A stretch of DNA of 60,147 nucleotides from positions 1 through 60,147 of the IMG/VR virus record IMGVR_UViG_3300017720_000006, one strand, 5' to 3'. The position numbers and the translations under genes were made by a program. The notes under the pieces are model-generated. The model was given only the letters and a program-made list of their open reading frames with translations. It was not told where the DNA came from and made no database searches. The DNA is from a virus. This document shows positions 42,009-49,320 of this stretch, piece by piece. Numbering within the stretch: the first letter of the stretch is position 1; the number at the start of each line of letters is the position of its first letter.

Positions 42009-42726
42009 ATATATCTCCAATAATTCTCTCTGCCATCAACTTGTGACCTTCCTCTAATGGATGGTCTTTCGGTCCGAATGGCACTTGTTCTCTTTTACAC
42101 ATGTCATAGAAAGCTTCTTCTTGCAAGTGAGGTAGTTCATCTAGATAGTCATTTAACTTCATGTGTCCTACCTCCCACAAGTTATTAGCGCCTTCCATTC
42201 TTTGCTCGTCTAATATTTTTAGTGTGGGTTGTATTTGTCCATCAGACAAATTGTAAAATAGATATGGTATGTTCTTTGATTCTAAAAAATACTTTATACT
42301 TATCATATGATTAAATGTATTTATAATATTGTATCTCATAGAACGAACGTGTATAGCCCAACCCTGTATAGCTTTCCACTGTTTCAATGTCATGCGTGGG
42401 TGAAAGTGTGTTTCTGATTGTTCACTAATTTTTAAATTTTTCTTATCAAACTTATACTTTACCCAAACTGCACTTCTCCATGTGTTGTGGTCGTCAAGAT
42501 ACTCAAATCTATTTATTCCTGACCAACAGATGATGGCTAGCTTTGCTGGTTTCCGTATCATGTCATCCATGGTTGTTCTCCATATTCTGTCATTACTTCC
42601 ACCAACTTTAGCATTATCCCACCAAGGTTGACCAAATTCTTCACTAACAATGTTAGCAAAGATATCACGAGGACGGTTGCGTATCTCCATGCCTCTAACA
42701 AAACTACATCCGTTCCAGTAAATCAA
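41977..42726 (-). CDS. SGNH-hydrolase-like protein
   Basis: 249 residues from TTG 42726, overlapping the carbamoyltransferase stop. IYWNGCSFVRGMEI supplies the GxSxxxG-type block I (GCSF), VGGSNDRIWR the Gly/Asn block, and DHPLEEGHKLMAERI the late DxxH block, as in SGNH/GDSL-like phage proteins (DUF6071 type). Blocks are in the right order. It could remove or add an acyl group on the product of the adjacent carbamoyltransferase; inferred. No signal peptide. Confidence 0.68.
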   Translation of the reverse strand: MIYWNGCSFVRGMEIRNRPRDIFANIVSEEFGQPWWDNAKVGGSNDRIWRTTMDDMIRKPAKLAIICWSGINRFEYLDDHNTWRSAVWVKYKFDKKNLKISEQSETHFHPRMTLKQWKAIQGWAIHVRSMRYNIINTFNHMISIKYFLESKNIPYLFYNLSDGQIQPTLKILDEQRMEGANNLWEVGHMKLNDYLDELPHLQEEAFYDMCKREQVPFGPKDHPLEEGHKLMAERIIGDIYDKKLDKVFS

Positions 42727-44069
42727 AATACTCTCACTCCGTAGTTGCTTTGAAATCTATCAGCGTCTTCCACAGTATTAACCATAGGTTCGCCTTTAAT
42801 ATTCAAACTTGTATTGAGCAACATAGGTACTCCTGTTCTCTCGTAATATTCTTCTAGTATAGGTCGCAGTGCTGACTTAGAGCTAGGCTTGACCACCTGG
42901 ACTCTTGAGGTTCCATCAATGTGTGTGACAGAACTGTAGTCGTGTTTCGCTTTTGCAACGAATTGCATGTATTCGTTTCCGTATCCTTCAAAATATTTTT
43001 CATAATACTCCTCGAGGATTGCGGGAGCAAAAGGACGAAACTTTTGTCTTCGCTTAATATTATTGACTGTGTCTTTAATATCATAACGAACATCACCAAG
43101 CAAACTGCGATTCCCGAGGGCACGAGGCCCAAATTCTGCTTTTCCATTTGCTACTCCTACTACTTTTCTTTTAAGTAGTGTATCGACTACTAACTTAGGA
43201 TTGATACTTCTTGTTATATCATGTCCTAGGAAAGTGTCTTCGAATTTTATTTTCTGTTTAGTTTTTGCAAGTACGCAACCTAACGCACTACCTGCATCGC
43301 CTGGGTTTGGAAATATCCACATATTGTCAAACATAGGTCTTATCTTACTGTTTGCCACACAGTTTAACGCAACCCCACCAGCATACGCTACATTTGGTCC
43401 ATACTTCCTTGCTTTTGCAAAGATGTCTAGTAGCTCTGTTTCTAGATGAGCTTGTGCTGACGCAGCTATATCTTCAGGAGTGTGCCAAAACCACTTACGT
43501 CTCTTAAAACCTTTGTGATTATTTTGGTGTATTTCTTCCTGCATATCTATAGATATATCCCCAAAGGCAGCCATGCCCATAGTAATATACTCATCTTCGT
43601 TTGGTTTTAGTCCTATTCGTTTCGTGATTGCACTATAGAATAATCCTAGTGACCATGGGTATTGCTTTGACCATACTTTCTTACCCTCTACCCATATTGT
43701 TGCTGTATCAAACTCTCCAATAGCATCGATTACAACCGTGCTGTCAGGAGTGAAAGGAGCAGAAAAATAAGCAGCGGCAGAATGGCTTTCATGGTGAAAT
43801 ATATTTCTGTGAGTATACGGTCTGCACGGCGTTGTTTTTGCCATTCTGTACATGTCTCGTCTCGCATTCTTGATATCAGTATGTTCATAAAAAATTGTTT
43901 CATCATAATTAAATTTACTCTGTAATGTGTTGAAGTGAAAATCTGGTATTGTTTTATCATTTTTTACACGAGTTATTCTCTCTACTTCTGTTGCGTAGAT
44001 AACCTTATCTCCTTCCACTACAGCGTATGCTGCATTGTGAAAGCCCTCGCTAATCCCTAAATATCTCAT
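42723..44069 (-). CDS. O-carbamoyltransferase (NodU/CmcH family)
   Basis: 448 residues from ATG 44069, where the natural N-terminus MRYLGISEGFHNAAYAV begins; a longer frame reaching 44258 lies inside the upstream gene. EVERITRVKNDKTIPDF, FHHESHSAAAYFSAPF (metal-binding His pair), VAYAGGVALNCVANSKI, KAEFGPRALGNRSLLGD and KFRPFAPAILEEY are family hallmarks of the Kae1-like and YrdC-like parts. It carbamoylates a hydroxyl of a sugar, nucleoside or antibiotic-like molecule using carbamoyl phosphate and ATP. Central enzyme of the 42-47 kb cassette. Confidence 0.94.
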   Translation of the reverse strand: MRYLGISEGFHNAAYAVVEGDKVIYATEVERITRVKNDKTIPDFHFNTLQSKFNYDETIFYEHTDIKNARRDMYRMAKTTPCRPYTHRNIFHHESHSAAAYFSAPFTPDSTVVIDAIGEFDTATIWVEGKKVWSKQYPWSLGLFYSAITKRIGLKPNEDEYITMGMAAFGDISIDMQEEIHQNNHKGFKRRKWFWHTPEDIAASAQAHLETELLDIFAKARKYGPNVAYAGGVALNCVANSKIRPMFDNMWIFPNPGDAGSALGCVLAKTKQKIKFEDTFLGHDITRSINPKLVVDTLLKRKVVGVANGKAEFGPRALGNRSLLGDVRYDIKDTVNNIKRRQKFRPFAPAILEEYYEKYFEGYGNEYMQFVAKAKHDYSSVTHIDGTSRVQVVKPSSKSALRPILEEYYERTGVPMLLNTSLNIKGEPMVNTVEDADRFQSNYGVRVF

Positions 44070-44430
44070 TCTTCTTCGGAAATACCTCCAAGATTTTGCT
44101 GTCCATTGAGAAACACTCCGTATGTCCGCCAAATTTATGCTCCGTTTTATGTCTATCTTTCTGAAACTGGTTGTGTAGTTTTTGCTCGAATCTCCAACAA
44201 TCGTATAGATTCCCCTGCCACAGTCTCTGAATCCGAATGTCGTAGTTTGTAAATCCACGCCCTCTTCGTACTGCGTCTTTGAAGGTTCTTCCTTTTGCGA
44301 TGCCTACTTTTATAGTTTCTCGTTCCCATGTTTTCATATTTACCAATACAATACCATACAGTATTCCTTCCCTTTCTTTTTCTTCAGGGTAGTTCTTAAA
44401 ATATGTTTCGTTATATATTCCCCCAGCCAT
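44050..44430 (-). CDS. GIY-YIG-superfamily (T5orf172-like) protein
   Basis: 126 residues. GILYGIVLVNMKTWERETIK followed by VGIAKGRTFKDAVRRGRGF, a YDCWRFEQKLHNQF Glu/His helix and GHTECFSM match the T5orf172/MUG113 branch of GIY-YIG nucleases (K-V-G-x-T/A-x-x-x-x-x-R; E-x-x-L-H; E-x-F). It may be a nuclease or a DNA-binding domain. It overlaps the carbamoyltransferase by 20 bases and the cupin upstream by one base (TAATG). Possible homing-type passenger in the cassette. Confidence 0.72.
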   Translation of the reverse strand: MAGGIYNETYFKNYPEEKEREGILYGIVLVNMKTWERETIKVGIAKGRTFKDAVRRGRGFTNYDIRIQRLWQGNLYDCWRFEQKLHNQFQKDRHKTEHKFGGHTECFSMDSKILEVFPKKNEIFRD

Positions 44431-44960
44431 TAAAAGAATGTCCTAATTATTTCCCAACATTCTTTCTCAGACTTTTTGAAGTCCTGTAAAGGACAACGAA
44501 ACGTTTTATCTTTTCTTCTTATTGTCAAGTTGTTTCTAGTTTCCTTGTCAAATATGTGTAATCTTGTTATGGTTTGTTCGGGACACTTCACTCTGTGAAA
44601 GGTATCTGCTTCGCTGATATACCATGCACCCGCTGGGAGTGAGTATGTACCGTCTGGTCGTATATGAATACTTTCTTCTATTACATTTCTTCTGAAATGT
44701 GGATGTATGCAGTTGGTTTCTACTATCTGTAGTAGGCTATCTTTTGACCTCTCCCACTTACATACTTCGTTGACTAGTCGCCCTCTTATTACTTGGGACT
44801 CAAATCTAATTCTATGGGTATGAAAATCATTTACTTCAACAGGTGTAAGGTCAGGGCAATAGAAGTTCCATCTAACTTGCTTGTTAGATTCGTGCAGGAA
44901 TATAAATCCTAATCCACTATACTCAGGTTTAACTCCCCAAGATTTTAACTCATCTATCAC
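44430..44960 (-). CDS. Cupin-like protein B (paralogue of 47113-47652)
   Basis: 176 residues, GTG start. SGLGFIFLHESNKQVRWNFY, CPDLTPVEVNDFHTHRIRFE and SQVIRGRLVNEV are shared with the protein at 47113-47652, as are a late H (DTFHRVK) and the C-terminal CPLQDFKKSEKECWEIIR. The HTHR and FHR histidines lie where a cupin holds its metal. It may be an isomerase, lyase or binding protein for a sugar-like substrate. Paralogy is clear; activity unknown. Confidence 0.72.
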   Translation of the reverse strand: MIDELKSWGVKPEYSGLGFIFLHESNKQVRWNFYCPDLTPVEVNDFHTHRIRFESQVIRGRLVNEVCKWERSKDSLLQIVETNCIHPHFRRNVIEESIHIRPDGTYSLPAGAWYISEADTFHRVKCPEQTITRLHIFDKETRNNLTIRRKDKTFRCPLQDFKKSEKECWEIIRTFF

Positions 44961-45348
44961 TTATTCTGTTCCTTAGTTGTGTTGTTGAAAAGGAGTGCGC
45001 TCTACTCGTATAGAATATTTCGTGTAATCCTTTGCCTGTGAAATGTTTTTCACTCCAATCTTCTCCAACAAATCTTATATGTATTGGAGTTGCCTCTAGT
45101 AAATCTAGCAGGCTTTGTTCTGTATCGTAAGGTATGATTTCATCTACATACTTTACTGCGTTTAGTTGGACATATCTTTCAAATACTGACTGAATAGGTT
45201 GATTTTTGTCTTGTCTGTCTATGCTAGGGTCTGTTTGTAATCCTACTATTAAGTGGTCACAATGTGCTTTTGCCTCTTTTAGCATAACGATATGTCCTGC
45301 ATGAAGCAAATCAAATGCTCCACATGTAAATCCTATTCGTCTATCCAT
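44950..45348 (-). CDS. Cytidylyltransferase-like nucleotidyltransferase (TagD type)
   Basis: 132 residues. GFTCGAFDLLHAGHIVMLKE is the HxGH nucleotide-binding signature, LIVGLQTDPSID and QSVFERYVQLNAVKYVDEII follow as in glycerol-3-phosphate cytidylyltransferases, and HSFSTTQLRNRI matches the RTxGISTTxLxxRI motif. It would activate a phosphorylated small molecule with CTP or ATP. In the cassette it stands between the PP-loop protein and cupin B, overlapping both. Confidence 0.88.
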   Translation of the reverse strand: MDRRIGFTCGAFDLLHAGHIVMLKEAKAHCDHLIVGLQTDPSIDRQDKNQPIQSVFERYVQLNAVKYVDEIIPYDTEQSLLDLLEATPIHIRFVGEDWSEKHFTGKGLHEIFYTSRAHSFSTTQLRNRISDR

Positions 45349-46079
45349 TGTTGGTTTGGTTTTTTCTTTTTAAATGTTCCTTCTTGTTGTTTGTAAACTG
45401 ATTTATTTGCTACTTGTACTGCGTGTTTCCACTCAATACATTTTATACATTCTCCGCATGGAATGTAACCTCCATCATCTTTCTTCTTTATCTTTTTAAC
45501 TAGGTCTGTTTTTCTATCAGGAGGGTAACAGTACCAGATGTTGTGTTTTGCAAAGTCCCATAAGTTCTTTGCTATCATTGAAACTACTTCTGATTTATAT
45601 AGTGTTTCAAATGGGAATATATTTATAGGAGCATACATTACTTCTTGTGCTGATACTCCATGTAGGTCTAATTGATATGACCTTTGAGCCAAGTAAGCTC
45701 TTATAGGAAACCTTAATTGTAGCCTTTGTGCAAAAGAATCTTCTGCATTTGCTCCCCATACTAAGTATCTCCAATCATTGTCTGGGTTTCCAAGTAATAA
45801 AGTTGCAGCTGCTGACATATGTTGATTGACAGCTAATGCTAGAGTTACTTGTTGTGGTAACTCATTTCTATCTACTACTAACGGAATCTTGAAAAAATCA
45901 CATTGTTTCTGAGCATAGTGTAATTGTGCATCTTTTGCTGGGTGGTTGTGTGGATTATTATATAGATGTAATCCTACTGGTTTCAATCCATTTTCTTTTG
46001 CCCACCACAAAGCAGCAAAGCACTCAGCCCCACCACTTACATTTACTATACTATTTATAGACTTGTCTAAGCCTTCCAA
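45333..46079 (-). CDS. PP-loop ATP pyrophosphatase, QueC-like
   Basis: 248 residues from TTG 46079, with AGGAG 10-14 bases upstream. SIVNVSGGAECFAALWWAKE is a modified PP-loop (SGGAEC in place of SGGxDS); PVGLHLYNNPHNHPAKDAQL follows. NIWYCYPPDRK and PCGECIKCIEWKHAV give the four-Cys zinc site typical of QueC (7-cyano-7-deazaguanine synthase). No queD, queE or folE is visible, and the altered PP-loop Asp and Ser suggest another adenylated substrate. It overlaps the radical SAM gene by 29 bases. Confidence 0.75.
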   Translation of the reverse strand: MEGLDKSINSIVNVSGGAECFAALWWAKENGLKPVGLHLYNNPHNHPAKDAQLHYAQKQCDFFKIPLVVDRNELPQQVTLALAVNQHMSAAATLLLGNPDNDWRYLVWGANAEDSFAQRLQLRFPIRAYLAQRSYQLDLHGVSAQEVMYAPINIFPFETLYKSEVVSMIAKNLWDFAKHNIWYCYPPDRKTDLVKKIKKKDDGGYIPCGECIKCIEWKHAVQVANKSVYKQQEGTFKKKKPNQQWIDE

Positions 46080-46818
46080 TTCTTTTCTCCTCTCTATCTG
46101 TTACTTTCCTATTACAATTTGTGCATATAGGATTAGCACTTCTATTGCCATATAACAGCTGTGTTCTTATCTTTATAAGTTCTTCATTATTATTCCATAC
46201 ATCAAAGAAGTTATCATGTGCAATGTTGCCATATACATTTGTGTCTGTCCAATCATTACAACATAACTGTATAGTTCCGTCATGATGTATCCACCCTTTA
46301 CTTGCTGGTAATATGCAAGGTGTGTTAATTTCACTTCTATCTGTTGCGATTCTTTCGTATAGTTCAGTTCTATTTTGAACTTGAATAGGTGTTTCACCCC
46401 ATTCTTCTGGCTCTATACTTTGATCCCAATACCTGTGGGTAGCACGAGGCATAAGTTTTTTTCTTGCTTCCATCTGATGTTTACTCTCGTAAGAGTTGAT
46501 GATTAGCGAATCAAACATGTTAAACCATTCATACTTTTCTTTTAGTTTATATCCATTTGTCAAAATTCTAGTCTTATACTTCCTATCACTCGAATGTAAA
46601 ATTTCCACAAGTTTCTTGAATTTTGGGTTTAAACTGTTTTCTCCTCTGCCTGTAAAACAGATGAACCCAGTATAATCCTTACAATCATTTATGAACTTAG
46701 TAAAAAGTTCTACACTCATATATTCTTTTTTGTTTGGATATGAAGATGACCTCGGGCAATAATTACACGATTCGTTACAGATACCACATACATCTATATT
46801 GATTAGTATGGGGTTCAT
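46051..46818 (-). CDS. Radical SAM enzyme with SPASM-like domain
   Basis: 255 residues. NIDVCGICNESCNYCPRSSS carries the CxxxCxxC iron-sulfur motif; FICFTGRGENSLNPKFKKLV has the GGEP-like strand (TGRGE), KTRILTNGYKL the next strand. CILPASKGWIHHDGTIQLCC and ICTNCNRK supply the extra Cys of a SPASM/twitch cluster. It generates a 5'-deoxyadenosyl radical; relatives mature peptides or modify sugars/aminoglycosides. No precursor peptide is obvious nearby. ATG at 46818, four-base overlap with the membrane protein upstream. Confidence 0.88.
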   Translation of the reverse strand: MNPILINIDVCGICNESCNYCPRSSSYPNKKEYMSVELFTKFINDCKDYTGFICFTGRGENSLNPKFKKLVEILHSSDRKYKTRILTNGYKLKEKYEWFNMFDSLIINSYESKHQMEARKKLMPRATHRYWDQSIEPEEWGETPIQVQNRTELYERIATDRSEINTPCILPASKGWIHHDGTIQLCCNDWTDTNVYGNIAHDNFFDVWNNNEELIKIRTQLLYGNRSANPICTNCNRKVTDREEKRIGRLRQVYK

Positions 46819-47123
46819 GACAATACTTTAGTGAATATTCCTGTTAATAATATGAAACAAGCTATGCCGTTTAAAAGTATTAATGCTCTATCCTTCCAGA
46901 TAAACGCTACAAATAACCAACCTAAACACCCAATAAAAGATAATATTGTATCAGCAAGATTTGATACTCCTGCCGACCTAATAACCATAGCTGTAAGTAG
47001 TACTCCAGAGGCTGCCCACTTGATATACCAATCAGTTGTCTGTTTTGGTGTGGCACTCTTATAAATTCTATTACTATTTTTTTGTTCTTCTTTACTAAAG
47101 ATTATTTCTTTTTTATTTGCCAT
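46815..47123 (-). CDS. Small membrane protein of the cassette
   Basis: 102 residues. After a charged start (KEIIFSKEEQKNSNRIYKSA) there are three membrane segments: WAASGVLLTAMVIRSAGVSN, ILSFIGCLGWLFVAFIWKDR and LILLNGIACFILLTGIF. The (D)WYIKW...GWLFVAFIWKDRALI layout is familiar from small marine-phage membrane proteins. Within this operon it could anchor the pathway or transport its product; inferred. Confidence 0.68.
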   Translation of the reverse strand: MANKKEIIFSKEEQKNSNRIYKSATPKQTTDWYIKWAASGVLLTAMVIRSAGVSNLADTILSFIGCLGWLFVAFIWKDRALILLNGIACFILLTGIFTKVLS

Positions 47124-47652
47124 GGTTTATAATCTCCTCAATAATCTCCCAACATAAATGGTGTGGTAATTTAAAATCTGCGATAGGACAATGATGATAG
47201 TCATATCTATGATACACTCCTAGACCTTGTATAGGTTCGCCCATTTGTTCTAGATGCGTAATAGCAGGGGTCTCTGCCCATGCTATGTGATATTCATTTT
47301 GGTGCATATAGTAACTGTCGCCCTCATTTAGATACTCTACTTCTCCTTCAAATATATCAATGCCGTTGTCCAGTTTTTTAGACTCTCCACCTTTTAGTTT
47401 ACTCTTGTCTCCAACGCAGTCAATAGCCCAAAGCTCTTTATTGCCCTCAACTAACTCTGCTTTTCTGTTGCAGAACTTACCTTTAAGAATCTTAGAAATA
47501 AAACTGTATCTATGATTGTGATACTGTTGTACTCCAATAGGCAGTAGCTCTGGATGATAGAAATTATATCTTTCCTCTCCATCCATAATCCATATGAAAC
47601 CTAAGCCGTTCCTTCTAGGATTGCCAAGTTTTCTGTAATCATCCACTGTCAT
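47113..47652 (-). CDS. Cupin-like protein A (paralogue of 44430-44960)
   Basis: 179 residues. NGLGFIWIMDGEERYNFYHP, ELLPIGVQQYHNHRYSFISK and ILKGKFCNR parallel the GLGFI, NFYCPDL-P and HTHR-x-x-F-x-S-x-I-x-G of protein B; MHQNEYHIAWAETPAITHLE supplies the late His; the end CPIADFKLPHHLCWEIIEE matches the CPLQDFK...CWEII end of B. Putative metal-binding cupin. ATG overlaps the ligase stop (ATGA). Two diverged copies in one operon suggest a heteromer or successive steps. Confidence 0.72.
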   Translation of the reverse strand: MTVDDYRKLGNPRRNGLGFIWIMDGEERYNFYHPELLPIGVQQYHNHRYSFISKILKGKFCNRKAELVEGNKELWAIDCVGDKSKLKGGESKKLDNGIDIFEGEVEYLNEGDSYYMHQNEYHIAWAETPAITHLEQMGEPIQGLGVYHRYDYHHCPIADFKLPHHLCWEIIEEIINHGK

Positions 47653-48590
47653 ATTCTTTTTACTATTCTAGGTATTATTTCTCCACTTCGTATTACTTCT
47701 ACATCACAACCAATCTCTAGTTCCAATGCATCAATATACGCCATGTTATGTAGGGTTGCCCTACTAACTGTCGCCTCACCGATTACACAGGGCTCCAGTA
47801 TTGCTACTGGTGAAACAGCACCTGACTTCCCGACATTCCATTCAACATCTAAGAGTCGAGTAACTACTCCTGCCTGTCTAGTTTTTAGAGCGAAGCTGCC
47901 TCTAGGGTGGTGTGAGGTGTAGCCTAATTTTTCAAAATATTTATTAGAGTCGACTCGTACCACTTTACCGTCCTGAGGGAACATGCTGTAATCACTTTGT
48001 GTGACAGTTGAAAATCCATTATGTACAAGTTCTCTCATATCTTCTACCCAACTATCGGTTGGATATGGCTGAACACCATACGCTATGAAAGTTACATCTC
48101 TGGATTTAAATTCTTCTATATCTTTGAGATTCAAAGCACCACTCGCATAATTTCTAGCGTTAGGAATACTTTTGGGAGCAACTACTTCTCCAGTAATTTG
48201 TCTTACCCCATAAAGATTATCCAATCGTTCTGGTACTATACATCTCATTTTATCAGTAATATCTAGCCCTGCTTTACCATCACCACGAGTCAACGCCTGT
48301 GTCAGTACGCCATCTATATAAGTTATAGACACGGCTGCACCGTCCAACTTGGCAGTCATTATATGTGGTTGTTTGATTTCCCAATCTGGTTCTTTATCTT
48401 CTCCGACAAAGACTTTCTGTAATGAATACATTGGGTAGGGATGTTGAAATCGTTCTTCTGTGGAATCATATCCGACCTTACTTTCAAGTTCGGTATTTTC
48501 TACTAGTCTATCGTATACTTCGTCAGGCAATATAGGATTACCTTCTGCATACATCTGATTACAATATTCTAGGTATTCTGTTTTATTCAT
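47649..48590 (-). CDS. NAD+-dependent DNA ligase, N-terminal half (adenylation plus OB)
   Basis: 313 residues. HIMTAKLDGAAVSITYIDG has the KxDG nucleophile Lys; LTRGDGKAGLDITDKMRCIV, ITGEVVAPKS, NARNYASGALNLKD and GSFALKTRQAGVVTRLLDVE are nucleotidyltransferase motifs; CDVEVIRSGEIIPRIVKRI closes the OB fold. The NAD-binding Ia domain is shortened, and zinc finger, HhH and BRCT domains are absent; they are at 41021-41794. ATG 48590 is at the predicted transcript start of P5, so the mRNA appears leaderless. Confidence 0.93.
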   Translation of the reverse strand: MNKTEYLEYCNQMYAEGNPILPDEVYDRLVENTELESKVGYDSTEERFQHPYPMYSLQKVFVGEDKEPDWEIKQPHIMTAKLDGAAVSITYIDGVLTQALTRGDGKAGLDITDKMRCIVPERLDNLYGVRQITGEVVAPKSIPNARNYASGALNLKDIEEFKSRDVTFIAYGVQPYPTDSWVEDMRELVHNGFSTVTQSDYSMFPQDGKVVRVDSNKYFEKLGYTSHHPRGSFALKTRQAGVVTRLLDVEWNVGKSGAVSPVAILEPCVIGEATVSRATLHNMAYIDALELEIGCDVEVIRSGEIIPRIVKRI

Positions 48591-48596
48591 AAGTAT

Positions 48597-48636
48597 ATTA
48601 TACAGAATTTTTGGGTTCGTGTCAAGTATTATTTTT
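48597..48636 (-). promoter_or_regulatory. Promoter P5 (leaderless)
   Basis: Minus strand: AAAAAATAATAC-type box, TTGACA (48625-48620), 17 bases, TATAAT (48602-48597), then six bases and ATG at 48590. Transcription starting seven bases after the -10 would begin with the A of ATG. It drives the ligase N-half and the 42-47 kb cassette. Confidence 0.88.
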
Positions 48637-48641
48637 TGATA

Positions 48642-48944
48642 CTATAAATAAATCTTATCGAGTATTTCTTTGAAATGTGTTTCTAATACTCCTTTGACTT
48701 CTGATATGGAAAGAATCTCAACTAATGCGTCAAAAAGTTCTCTAGTGTTATCCAAATCAATAGGTAAGGCAATGCCCTCCCTTGTAGGTTTCCATTCTTC
48801 ATCAAAGTCTTGATAATACTTCCTTATGTGTAGATACTCTGTGCCACGAAAATTGTTTATCATAACATAAACTTTTTCATTCTTTTCTTCGTTATAATGA
48901 ATAACCTTTTCGTAGACAGGTGTTTCGTTATGTAGTTCTATCAT
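48642..48944 (-). CDS. PC4-like single-stranded DNA-binding coactivator
   Basis: 100 residues. EKVYVMINNFRGTEYLHIRK, YYQDFDEEWKPTREGIALPI and DNTRELFDALVEIL follow the PC4/Sub1 (p15) pattern: a strand ending F-x-G, (Y)L-x-I-R-x-Y, a turn with W-x-P-T-x-x-G-I-x-L, then the dimerising helix. In bacteria and phages such proteins bind single-stranded DNA. It may act in transcription or replication at the phage promoters. It lies just upstream of P5. Confidence 0.78.
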   Translation of the reverse strand: MIELHNETPVYEKVIHYNEEKNEKVYVMINNFRGTEYLHIRKYYQDFDEEWKPTREGIALPIDLDNTRELFDALVEILSISEVKGVLETHFKEILDKIYL

Positions 48945-49200
48945 TTTTTAGTATAGCTGCTAAAGGCACGATAGAAGTTACATTGTCAGGTTGTAATAAT
49001 CTGTAAGAATCAGTATCCCAACAAAACAAGAGAACTTGTCTTGGATTCGGCTTAGCTCGATTCTTTTTTGATTGTATATATTTATTGTCGAAGTCACTAG
49101 TGCAGACATTATACTTTAGTCTACGACTGTTTTGACTTCTGTAGGTGACGATTGCATCACCTGCATCGTCTAGTTTTCTAACAAAATCGTCCTTTTTCAT
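48928..49200 (-). CDS. Small phage protein, SH3-like, unknown
   Basis: 90 residues. KKDDFVRKLDDAGDAIVTYR, then a basic linker (YIQSKKNRAKPNPRQ) and LLFCWDTDSYRLLQPDNVTS. The last strand pattern (F-x-W-D-x-D-x-Y-R-x-L-x-x-x-x-V-T-x-I-x-P-L) is that of small regulatory or virion-associated phage proteins. Function unknown. It overlaps the PC4-like gene by 17 bases. The 84 bases upstream hold no gene, only the terminator of the preceding unit and an AAGGAAAG ribosome site. Confidence 0.62.
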   Translation of the reverse strand: MKKDDFVRKLDDAGDAIVTYRSQNSRRLKYNVCTSDFDNKYIQSKKNRAKPNPRQVLLFCWDTDSYRLLQPDNVTSIVPLAAILKNDRTT

Positions 49201-49277
49201 TCTTTCCTTGTAGGTGGTTAATATCTATTAGCGTCCTATCAATGGTAAGGTTCTTACGAGCTATTTCTGTTAGATAC

Positions 49278-49308
49278 AAAAATACTCAGGGAGGTTGCCC
49301 TCCCCAAG
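49278..49308 (-). terminator. Rho-independent terminator with GCAA tetraloop
   Basis: Minus strand: ten-base stem CTTGGGGAGG / CCTCCCTGAG (49308-49299 and 49294-49285, two wobble pairs) closed by a GCAA tetraloop, followed by TATTTTT (49284-49278). It lies 12 bases after the stop of the helix-turn-helix gene, so most P6 transcripts should end here. Confidence 0.85.
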
Positions 49309-49320
49309 ATTCAGGGGTAA

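Noticed and set aside
42723-44258. Longer carbamoyltransferase start at 44258
   Set aside because: The extra 63 residues are another-frame reading of the GIY-YIG-like gene; the natural family N-terminus begins at ATG 44069.
46051-46818. QueE (7-carboxy-7-deazaguanine synthase) as the radical SAM enzyme
   Set aside because: QueE is shorter and has a different cluster motif; this protein has extra SPASM-like Cys, so it belongs to another branch.
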